Positions 10,156-18,947 of a DNA stretch of 42,357 nucleotides are shown piece after piece (position 1 is the first letter of the stretch; the number at the start of each line of letters is the position of its first letter). Made by a program: the position numbers and the translations under genes. This stretch comes from Reticulitermes lucifugus (Eukaryota > Arthropoda > Insecta > Blattodea > Rhinotermitidae), in NCBI GenBank assembly GCA_026260175.1, contig JAKCWW010000216.1:1268-43624 (forward strand), given 5' to 3'. The notes under the pieces are model-generated. The model worked only from the letters and a program-made list of their open reading frames with translations, ran no database searches and was not told where the DNA came from.

Positions 10156-11132
10156 AAGTGAGCATGTGCACATACGTGAAACATAATCTTGCCTGCAATA
10201 TCCTTCACACAGAGTGCAAGGTATGTTTCACTAGCAATTGTTCCCTACCGGGAAAAATTTTCATTCTTTACAGCATGACACGTTAAATTTCAAAGAAGAA
10301 AATGAATCTTTCTCTACTTTTTCTGTTAAAGAATATCTGGATTTCCAATTATAAAGAAAACCTTTCATTATGCAATAAATATATATGTATATAGATATCA
10401 ACATCTCTCTTTTCTTCACTCTTTTCACATTTTACTCGTTATAAACAGAAATTTCTACATATTGTCTATGAATTTTGAAGTAACTCTCACAGTGTTTTCA
10501 AAGAAGAGCATGAAATAACCTACAGGCCACGTAGCTAATTTATGTTAATTTAATTAAGTAATCACATAAGACATTTGTCAATATTAGTCCCACAGTTTAG
10601 GAACATTTCCACATGTAGGTTGCAGAGAAGGTAGTGATGAAAGCAGCATGTAATTTTCTTATCTCTTTTACAATATACACCTGAAATACATCAGAAACAA
10701 AACGCCGTGTACGAGTTAATTAAACACCAATTCTATCCTTCTCCAAATGTGATTGATTTATTGTGCCTGATTCATGAACATCCTAAGTATTCATGCTTAG
10801 ATTTCTTCGAAACGTCAGCTTACAATACGGCTTAAAATCGTTTTATTCTTATACGCTATTATATTCCGCCTCGCTGAGATAATTTTATGTACTGCACTAT
10901 TCCATAAGTATCCCAGTTATTATTTTTGTCATATCTGTATGCAGAAAATATTTTTTGAGAAGCTAGTATTTGTCAACCAAGTAAATAATTTTCCTCCTTT
11001 TTTGAATTCCAAAGATCCATTATTGTGCTTACAGACCCACCAATTATTATCATCCCAAGGCAGATTAGATTAATCCAGCCAAAAGTTTTCCATGTTACTC
11101 ATTTGAGATCCTTCATAATATTATCCACCGAT
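10156..11132. other. No recognisable feature
   Basis: AT-rich, stop-laden DNA with no shared repeat. Confidence 0.45.
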
Positions 11133-11375
11133 CTACGTGTAGGTCATTAAAGATAGTCTCATTCCTTCAGGTTTTCCGACCAAACATTTTATGCATTTCC
11201 ACTCTCTTCCATGCATGCTACATCGCTTCCATCTCATCATCCTTGATTTATTAATAATATATATATTATTATTATTATTATTATCGAGACTGGGGAGAAT
11301 CCTGTGTGCAAAGAGCTTGTAGTTAAACAGGTAAATAACCACCCGGCCTCCAATTTACGTTCCTAATTTGCTGGC
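11133..11375 (-). mobile_element. LINE remnant, C-terminal part of the RT protein (family 1)
   Basis: On the minus strand a single open frame (11342 down to 11133) gives NYKLFAHRILP, matching the N-x-E-L-H-A-L-Y-S-S-P segment of family 1. It then runs through asparagines made by an (ATT)n expansion at 11264-11284, then NIYIINKSRMMRW and later CIKCLVGKPEG, the conserved KSRRMRW...LVGKPEG run of the family. Weak similarity continues upstream to about 11375. The copy ends soon after KPEG, before the usual GRPRRRW motif. It is a fragment with no catalytic residues and cannot be active. Confidence 0.75.
11264..11284 (+). repeat. (ATT)n microsatellite inside the LINE remnant
   Basis: About seven ATT units interrupt the LINE-derived frame exactly between the SSP-like and NII-like segments. 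Confidence 0.9.
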
Positions 11376-11599
11376 TAGTTTCCACCAGGTTCCGCCTGTT
11401 GTATGTTCTGAGTTTGCACCCTTTTCAGCTTACGTCACCAATACGTCACGCGGCCACCATCATTCACCCTTCGTGATGTACACTATAAAACAACTGACGG
11501 AAAATGGGAAGAATATTTGGATTTCTCCCAAAAAGTATTAGAGGAGTTGTAAAAATCATAGGAAGCGTAGTACAGCCTGTCTTCTATCAATAATTTTCT

Positions 11600-11746
11600 G
11601 CAGGAGATTTGAAAATTCTTGAATTAGGACAATGTGATTTTGCCATACATGTCCCTTTACCTGAGCTAGGACAATGTTACTTATACCTGTATGCTCTACA
11701 TAACGCTTCTTTTCTGGGTTTTTTAGGGAGGAGACAAATCTCCTGC
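11600..11746. repeat. Small direct and inverted repeats
   Basis: A perfect 12-nt inverted pair lies at 11600-11611 and 11735-11746. Between them TAGGACAATGT occurs twice, 42 bp apart (11625-11635 and 11667-11677), within a longer loose direct repeat. The SINE-like head at 11690-11820 overlaps the right arm. This may be an older tandem or foldback element; I cannot classify it. Confidence 0.55.
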
Positions 11747-11820
11747 CCCTGTCGAAATTAGAACGCCAGATCTTACAGCCCGCAGCCAAGCCGCTGTACT
11801 GACTACGCTATCCCGGATCC
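11690..11820 (-). mobile_element. tRNA-derived SINE head (SINE family 1, partial)
   Basis: The minus-strand head starts at 11820 with GGATCCGGGATAGCGTAGTC. TAGCGTAGTCAG (plus 11799-11810) is one base off the A-box. It continues GCTGCGGGCTGTAAGATC and GGGGCAGGAGATTTGTCTCC, as in the family 1 copies at 2505 and 29190. The B-box is decayed (GCGTTCTAATTTCG). Similarity to the family body stops near 11720, so this is a truncated or recombined copy. Confidence 0.55.
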
Positions 11821-13573
11821 AAGGAATACAGATCCAAGGATAACGTGCAGTGAGTAGGGATGCATTAAATTAAATTTCAGAAATCCTTCTTCCCAACCCC
11901 ATATCATTTGATAAAGTAGAAAGAGAAGACAGAAAGCTACATATAACTAAACTTCACATTGTTTCGTGAAGTGGGGTAAAGGAATGGAATTTACGAAACA
12001 GAAACCCTAGGAAAATCATTTTATAATCTGTGTTATTAAGAAGGGATCAAAATTCGACCCCTCCACCGGAGTGTAATGAAAACAAGAAAGAGGATTGCAT
12101 TAAGAGTCCTAATAACCATAAGCCATCATTATATTTCCTGTCAAGAAGAATTCATATTTGTTAGAGGAAAACCTACGTAAGTCCATATTAATTAACTTAA
12201 GGTATACTGTATTTTATAAGTGAAAATTGGCTCAGATAATTACAGCCGATTATACGTAATTTGATTAAAATTAGGTAAAATGTTAAATTAATTTTTAATT
12301 GTGTAAACGATTTATTATATCCTACGAAAAATTTAGAGAAGTTGTAATAGATTGCACTGTGTAAAAACAGATGGTTTTGTTTTACATGAAAATTATGTGA
12401 AGGATCTCGGATGGGGTATGGTGAATTTGATATGAAGAGAAAGGAAAAGAAAATTTGAGTGATGTAGAAAATGATTTTTAATAAAGGGGAATGGGGCTGG
12501 CAATGTACATAAGATTTTTTCTCTCACAATTGGGGAGAGTATTAAAATAAAGGAGGGGTACTTGAAAGAGGGTGATTCATTATTGTGTATTTTAATGTAT
12601 GTAGTAAGATTAGTGTAAATAACTACTAAAAGCATGCATGTACTTTCAAACTATGAATCAATCAGGTTCAATTAGTGAAGGCGAAGTATGTTAACATATC
12701 TTCCATTACGCAGACTGCTGATGATTGAAAAGGGTGGGTTTGGGAGAGTGCTCACTTGGCATACCTAGTGCTAATCACACTAGAATGAAGTCAGTCGAGT
12801 TCCACATATGACTGACACAGGCATTTAATCAGTTTAATTAAGAGCATTTACAACTGTACTATTAATATGATAAAATTCAATGCCATATTCCTGTTCAGGT
12901 AGGTCGATATAGAGTAAACAGTCTTGCAGTCATACTTACAAGTCGCATTCAGCAATTGTTTGATGCCCTTTTTATTTAACTGTAATTTTAATTGCTTAGG
13001 TTATATAGCATTGATTGTTGCGATATATTGAAAGTATGAATTGAAAGGGAAGTATAAGAAATCTCTCGTGACGTATTTTCAAGGTCTATTGCATTACATC
13101 AGTAAATGGAGTAAAAGATCAAAAAACGTTAGTAAATTTTATCAAAGCGTAACATTTTTATCGCTTTCGGTGTTTTCTTGTCATACAGATTTTAAGTATG
13201 TAAATAATTTCAAGAAAAGCACCGAAAATCATAGTATTTTAAGTATGTGTTGCCACATCTTACGCAAATATAATAGCAGATTTTTCCGTACCCAGCGGCA
13301 AATTTAAAATCGATCTTAATCCGTATTTTGTAGACGTTGAGTTTAAGGAAAAGGACAAATTAAAAATCGATCATTCTCATTTGCTATGTTTGGTCCTCAT
13401 ATGTTTTATTAACCTGAGCTCGTACCTCACAGAAATCAAAGCCTCTTTCAATAATGAAGTAAATCATCGGTAACATTTCGTCTTAAATTTTCGTAGACCT
13501 GTATGTAATGCAGTTGTTGTTGTGTTGTATTCTAATGGCAATTGAAATGTGTCGACAAAGCTTAATAAAAATC
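11821..13573. other. No recognisable feature
   Basis: AT-rich DNA with scattered short frames (for example 12393-12635 minus, 13041-13307 plus) that show no domain, repeat or splice context. Confidence 0.45.
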
Positions 13574-13654
13574 GCGCTATTAATGCGGACAGACAAGGAC
13601 GGACAGACATGACAAGATTAACGGGCGCTTTTCGTAGCTCATTTTCGAAGGCAC
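13574..13654 (-). repeat. Unclassified interspersed repeat, inverted copy
   Basis: Read on the minus strand, GGTGCCTTCG, then GTCATGTCTGTCCGTCC and GTCTGTCCGCAT align with the plus-strand copy beginning at 13755. Only the left part of the element is present. Together the two copies form an inverted pair about 100 bp apart. Confidence 0.65.
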
Positions 13655-13754
13655 CGGAGATATCATTCCGAAAAACGTATCTCTGGGGAAGACAAGTATG
13701 GGACATTTAGAGCACACAGCAGGATCTTTAAGCACTCAGTCTCAATACTCATTA

Positions 13755-13955
13755 GGTGCGTTCGCAAAATTGCGAAACGCGACTATTAGATTCGTCATGT
13801 CTGTCTGTCCGTCTGTATGTCCGCATGGAATAACTCGGCTCCCACTGGACGGTTTTTCATGTAATTAGACATTTGATGTTTGTTCAAAATATTCCGAACA
13901 AGTTCAAGCTTCACTGAAATCTAACAAGCATGACGGGTACTTTACATGAAAACCT
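13755..13955 (+). repeat. Unclassified interspersed repeat, longest copy
   Basis: The copy starts GGTGCGTTCG and contains GTCTGTCTGTCCGTCTG, ATGTCCGCATG, CCCACTGGACGG and GGGTACTTTACATGAAAACC. The same landmarks in the same order occur at 15973-16170. No coding sequence, tRNA head or terminal repeats were seen, so its class is unknown. Confidence 0.65.
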
Positions 13956-15680
13956 ATACAGATTTATTTATATCTCACTGAATTCTTCTTAGAATGAAAA
14001 CTTTTTGGGCAAATTTTGTAGAGAAATTCAAAACACATATTTTATGCTCAGTAACGTTTTTCCGAAAATCGTGCCTTTTATGACATAATGTGGAAAAATA
14101 TGGTAGAGCCAGACAGGCCACAGATGGCAATATAAATACGGCGCATGCGCTTTGCGTGCCGGATGACAAAGGCAAGAATACAGACACACACTCAGAATAT
14201 GCAGTACTCATAGCTTTTCCACGGCAAAAGTGGTTAAAAGAAAGAACCTCAATGCCACGTTTATACGTATATTACCTATGTGTTTTTGCATTTAGGATTT
14301 CACGTGTTTGAATCTGGGCTTCGAGACAGGCTATGGTGAGCAGAGGTCCTTCATGGTTAACCTCAGGATCGTGAAGTTAACTCCTGTGATGTTGGAAATA
14401 TATCTACATATTCTGAAAGAAGTGTTCTACATAAGCCGACAATTGAAAACCTGGCGGTAGAGGGAATGTTTGAGGTTAGGCTTACACCTGACAGAATTCT
14501 CGTAACAGAAACTGGAACGATAGAAGAATGATTTACATTCGAAATAGAACAATTAAAATGTTAAGTTTTAATTTATAATTCTAGATATCTTCAATGTGTG
14601 ACCTGAGACTTTTAAGTTAACGTAGGCGTGATAATTTTTTTCTCAGAGCATTCTGCTTTTTTAGAACCAGGATCCTATTCCCAACAGAAAAGTATTCAGA
14701 ATATTTTCTTCTGGATTGTGACATCGTGTATTCTTACAGACGGTAACAATTTCCTTAATAATATGTTAGACCCATCCAAATACTTAGAGTAGGCTGGAGG
14801 AAGCAGTCGGGTAACTTAAGAAGATAAAATGTGAGGTGGTCCTATTAAGCCTGCGTAGTGTTGTTTCCTGGTAGAAGTTAGTTATACAAGATTGGAGGTT
14901 TAGACGACTGTGTGTGTTCAGATTCCGATCGTGAAGTTTACAGCAACAGCATGTAACCTGACCGCTTCCGCACTCTTTCACCTCATACCTGAAGATGAAA
15001 ACATATTTTTTTCTCTGGAAGCTGGTAACTAGCGGTAAAGCCCAAACTTCCTATTACACGAAATCTTTCTCGTTCTATTTATTTAAACCATGAAGATGGA
15101 GGCATCAAACTCTTCTGAAGCTTTGGTAGCCACTAATAGGGCTATACGACATCACAACCTAGAAAACAGTAATTTGAATACGTGAAAACGTGAAAAACTA
15201 ATGCAAGAGACTTATGTGAGTCTTTATTTTCCACTTTGTGTTTAATATTTCTTAAAATAAAATATAAAATGGTTTAGAGTACGATCATTTAAATTCCACG
15301 TGACGGGATATTATATGGTTCTTCAAAGGAAAGAACGTCTTTAAGAAGCTAAACATTTATAAAATCGTAACTGGGTTATACGAAGGCCGAATTCCTTTCG
15401 TGTGCATTGTTGCCAGTAGCAAGGTCACAAGCAGACTCGGGAGAATCCTCATGAAAAGAATAAAGAAGAAAGCAGGAGAAAAATGAAATGCGAGTTAAAT
15501 ATTTGGAAAGGAGAAACCCAAAAGAGTTCTGTAACTTATAATAAATGATGATTTTGTGTGGCTTTAATGATTTAGATCTGGCATTTTAATTTTCCTACAC
15601 TCGAATGGTTTTAAAATATTATATGTAATATGAGACATGCAGTATTCTTACTGTATAACACTATGGTAATAAGAAGCTAA
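13956..15680. other. No recognisable feature
   Basis: AT-rich with no shared repeat. A tRNA-like stretch on the minus strand near 14985-14920 is too weak to call. Confidence 0.4.
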
Positions 15681-15764
15681 ATACAGGGCATACACAAAAG
15701 AATGGTGCGGTTTCAATAGTATTCACTATTGAAACCGCACCATTCTTTTGTGTATATCCTGTAT
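15681..15764. mobile_element. Hairpin MITE, Tc1/mariner-like
   Basis: Two 40-nt arms (15681-15720 and 15725-15764) match as reverse complements at 38 of 40 positions around a 4-nt loop. The ends read TACAGGG and CCTGTA, that is CAGGG/CCTG termini flanked by TA, the target duplicated by Tc1/mariner transposases. The element has no coding capacity, so a transposase from elsewhere would have been needed. The high arm identity suggests it is young or kept similar by conversion. Confidence 0.8.
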
Positions 15765-15792
15765 AAGACTTCACTTGGTTACTACTTTGTTC

Positions 15793-15962
15793 CCCACTAC
15801 TGCTGCTACTGCTATCACAATTAGGCTACTGCTATCACCACTATCAGTACTACTACTTTGACCACCACCACCATCACCATTGCGACAAGCGCCAACCTCG
15901 CTACCACTACAGCTGCCACCATCCCCGCCGCCAACGCCACGGTCAGCGCCACCGCTTCAACC
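15793..15962 (+). repeat. Trinucleotide-rich low-complexity tract (ACC/ACT/GCC)
   Basis: Imperfect ACT, ACC, GCC and GCT triplets run for about 170 bp. They make a Thr/Ala-rich frame (15858 on) with no sign of being a gene. Confidence 0.8.
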
Positions 15963-15972
15963 ATAAACACTT

Positions 15973-16170
15973 CATTCGTCTTCATGAGGCCTTTTCGAAT
16001 AGTAGCAAAAAAAGGTCTGCCTGTCTGTCCGCATGTACCAGTGCGTCGCCCACTGAAAAGCTTTCCGTCAAATTTGTTATTTGGCGACTTCTATGGAAAG
16101 TTGTCGACAAACTCGAAAATTGGTTAAAATCGGACAAAAGTTTTGGGCACTTTACATGAAGACCTAAAAA
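15973..16170 (+). repeat. Unclassified interspersed repeat, third copy
   Basis: CTGCCTGTCTGTCCGCATG, then GCCCACTGAAAAGCTTT and GGGCACTTTACATGAAGACC, follow the order of the copy at 13755-13955. It is more diverged and begins right after the trinucleotide tract. Confidence 0.6.
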
Positions 16171-16429
16171 TTTTTATTGTTCCCGGCAATATTAAATCGC
16201 CATAAAAGAGCTCCCTTCGAGTAAAATGACCAGGTTTTTCGAATAACCGAGGAAGTGGGAATATTACCCGAACGCTCTATAATTCAAGTTACACGTATAT
16301 TGGCTATCTCTTTGAAAATATAACCATATGCAGAAAAAATTATTTCGAACTGATTCTAAACTAAATTTTAAGTAAAGAGATGAACTGGCAGGAATTTTCA
16401 AATTATCCTAAATAGTGAAAAAATATGTT

Positions 16430-16630
16430 CTTCATTTATTGGGTTTTCTTTGCCCTGCACCTTTATTTACTTATCTGCACGTGGTTTCTGGAGTTCCGTC
16501 TTCTTCTGTCCCTAGTGAACACAGTTGTCTTTAATTTCAATAGGTCTTTCAGTGGCAATTTTGGGAACTTATCTGCTACCCTCTGGGTGTTAAGTTTGTG
16601 GGCTAACCACTAATCCACTCTAGGCGCCTG
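16430..16630 (-). mobile_element. Possible tRNA-derived SINE
   Basis: On the minus strand, CAGGCGCCTAGAGTGGATTA and GTGGTTAGCC (plus 16601-16630) look like a tRNA 5' half. GGGTAGCAGATAAGTTCCC (plus 16562-16580) sits where the T-arm would be. No second copy exists in the window, so the call is tentative and the left limit is a guess. A LINE remnant begins about 10 bp beyond its head. Confidence 0.4.
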
Positions 16631-16639
16631 TAAGAAAAA

Positions 16640-17668
16640 TTAAAATCTATCACCTGAAGACCGGAGTAGATAAAACATTTAAAATTGCTTATATGAATAG
16701 TACATTAAGAATTAGAAAATATCGTGTTAGAAATTCACCATAATAACACAGGAGTTAGACAAGGTTGCTGTTTGTCGTCGATTCTGTTCAACGTATACAG
16801 CGAGTACCTTACCAAGGAAGCTCTTGAAGCTCTTGGAGACTTCAAAATAGGAGGAGGAGTAATTCGCACTGGGAAATATGCAGATAAACTTGTGCTACTG
16901 GCTAAGGAACAAACGGTGCTACAGGGCATAATTGATAGATTAATTGAATTTGGAAGACGCTATGGAATGGAAATGAATGTGGAAAAATGTAAGGTGATGA
17001 GAAATCTCAAGGCAACCATACCCAATACAAATTATGATACATCAAAAACAGTTGGAGAATGTGGAATATTTCAATTATTTGGGTAGCATGATAACAAATG
17101 ATGCAAGGTGTACACGTGAAATTAAATCCAGAATTGCCATGGCTAAAGCAGCATTCAGCAAGAAGAAGAATTTCTTCACCAGCACATTGGATTTAAATTT
17201 AAGGAACAAACTAATAAAGTGCTTTATTTGAAGCACAGCTTTGTACGGTGCTGAAAGGTGGACACTTCGGAAAGTAGACAAGAAGTATGTGGAAAGTTTT
17301 GAAATGTGGTGTTGGAGAAGAATGGAGAAGATCAATTGGACCGAAAGTGTGAGAAATGAAGAAGTATTACACAGTCAGGGAGGAGAGGAATATCCTACAT
17401 ACAATAAAAAGAAGAAAGGCTAACTTGATTGGTCACATCTTGCGTAGAAACAGCATTCTAAAACACATGATTGAAGGAAAGTTAGAAGGAAGGATAGAAA
17501 TGACTGGAAGACGAGGAAGAAAGAGTAAGCAGCTACTGGATAAACTTGAGGAAAAGAGAAGATACTGGAAATTGAAAGAGGAAGCACTAGATCGCACCCT
17601 ATGGAGAACTCGCTTTGGAAGAGGCTACGGACCTGTCGTAAGATAGACTACAGAATGAATAAATAATA
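16640..17668 (+). mobile_element. 5'-truncated LINE (family 2), 3' half of RT to tail
   Basis: About 1 kb of a non-LTR retrotransposon, from just before the palm of the reverse transcriptase to the end of the element. Weak similarity begins near 16655 (TGVDKTFKIAYMN). The protein ends GRGYGPVVR followed by a premature stop and TTE, then the probable original stop at 17656-17658. An A/T-rich tail (AATAAATAATAA) follows, of the kind found at LINE 3' ends. 5' truncation is usual when target-primed reverse transcription stops early. No flanking duplication was found. The protein differs in sequence from family 1. Confidence 0.85.
16724..17646 (+). pseudogene. Reverse transcriptase pseudogene of the LINE
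   Basis: The frame from 16724 has GVRQGCCLS (16751-16777) and LFNVYSEYLTKEALE, typical of LINE palm motifs. The catalytic YADD box reads YADK (16877-16888): the second aspartate codon is AAA, so the active site is lost. NVEKCKVM follows. A one-base insertion near 17000 moves the frame to LENVEYFNYLGSMITND (from 17034). A TGA at 17229-17231 replaces an expected tryptophan. LYGAERWTLRKVD and ESFEMWCWRRMEKINWTESV come next. A frameshift near 17370, best explained by loss of two bases, shifts to NILHTIKRRKANLIGHILRR (frame of 17356-17646). At least four lesions make it a dead copy. The clade is unassigned, possibly RTE-like. Confidence 0.88.
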
Positions 17669-18646
17669 ACACAGCCACTGTCACAACTCAATGCGTGTCG
17701 GTCAATAAGAAATCACAAAGTTTAGAAAGAAGTTGCGAAACTGTACGTGTTTGACATGTTGAGAAAGTGACGGTGTCAACTAATGCATGGTATAGCGTCT
17801 CTGCTTTCCTAACAAACATTCAAATAATTACTGTTATTTATTCGACCTTAATGGTATGTAGAGCATCCATGTTCTCACTATTTGTGATAAAAAATTGAAG
17901 TAAAAGAGGGGGTTTATTTCAAAATTACAAATTTAAATCACTTATAATTATGTAACAATTTATCAAAATAATATAAAAAAGTGACCTAAGTAAGAGTGGT
18001 TGCTGCTGACGTGTAACATGGTTTTGCCATAATTTTGCACTCTAAAATCCTGAGTTTTGTATAGAGAACGATACATTCGAACCAGTATCAAATGTCCACT
18101 CTGTTATGTACCACTATGCCCTTGTCGGCGGTATATAATTCAGTAGTTCAATATTAGCTGGACCGGAAGCTTCGCTTCCACTGAAATGCAAAAATCAACA
18201 TCTGTTTTTCCAAATCAATGTTTTGGCATATGTATTGTGTAAATAATAAAATTATATCCACTGAACCTGGATTTTCAGATACCAAAGCAAGTCACCGGAA
18301 ATGTTTTATCAAACCAATGAACCGAAAAATTACTATAACATGACAAATTTCCAAATGACTTTTGCAGAATAACATTGTATTAGCCATCTAAAAATTGGTC
18401 ACCATTATCTGATATTATCTTGAAAGCAAGCATCAAAAGTTGCTCTTTTACTTTCCAGCCGATAAGAAGAATAGCCGTATTTGTAAAGCATTTAAATATA
18501 CATGGCAAAACGTATGTCCAGAATATATCCACTATGCCAATTCTTGAAACTCGAATATTTGGATAAAATAAGCTCAATTACTTTCTCTATCCTTAAATTT
18601 TTCTCACAGAATATATAATTACGTTTAACCTAATGATTTAAGTAAG
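17669..18646. other. No recognisable feature
   Basis: AT-rich DNA with one short hairpin (GGAAGC/GCTTCC near 18166-18180). Nothing else was seen. Confidence 0.4.
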
Positions 18647-18662
18647 TACAAGGGATGAAAAG
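18647..18662 (+). repeat. Target-site duplication, left copy
   Basis: TACAAGGGATGAAAAG, identical over 16 bp to 18932-18947, immediately before the SINE head. Confidence 0.93.
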
Positions 18663-18931
18663 GGGCACGTGGTGGCGCAGTTGGTTGAGGCACTGCGCTA
18701 CAAACCGGAACGTCGCGGGTTCGNNNNNNNNNNNNNNNNNNNNNNNNNNNNNNNNNNNNNNNNNNNNNNNNNNNNNNNNNNNNNNNNNNNNNNNNNNNNN
18801 NNNNNNNNNNNNNNCTGACAACCTTACCACCTTCATGTGCTGATTGTCTAGAAATCTGAGAGCCTCAACCTCCTGGAGCCCTAAGGGCCTGTCCAGGCCT
18901 GTAATGGGGTTGCTTTTACCTTTACCTTTTT
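18663..18931 (+). mobile_element. Full-length tRNA-derived SINE with target-site duplications
   Basis: The head begins GGGCACGTGGTGGCGCAGTT; TGGCGCAGTTGG is an exact A-box (TRGCNNAGYNGG). The GGGTTCG start of the B-box is cut by a run of 91 Ns (18724-18814). After the gap the body runs CTGACAACCTTACCACCTTC, then the 75-base 3' part shared with positions 1-74, and the tail TTTACCTTTACCTTTT. Perfect 16-bp duplications at 18647-18662 and 18932-18947 flank it, as expected when LINE enzymes insert a SINE. The true length depends on the unsequenced part. Frames 18655-18843 (plus) and 18630-18836 (minus) cross the gap and are not genes. Confidence 0.93.
18724..18814. other. Assembly gap (91 Ns)
   Basis: A run of N bases falls inside the SINE, just after its B-box begins. 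High-copy repeats commonly cause such gaps. The N count may not equal the true missing length. Confidence 0.99.
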
Positions 18932-18947
18932 TACAAGGGATGAAAAG
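18932..18947 (+). repeat. Target-site duplication, right copy
   Basis: Identical to 18647-18662, immediately after the TTTACC tail of the SINE. Confidence 0.93.

Noticed and set aside
14920..14990. tRNA-like stretch on the minus strand (CACGATCGGAATCTGAAC)
   Set aside because: The B-box is poor, the A-box is uncertain and there is no second copy.
15858..16127. Thr/Ala-rich 89-codon frame
   Set aside because: It arises from ACC/GCC triplet low-complexity DNA and an interspersed repeat.
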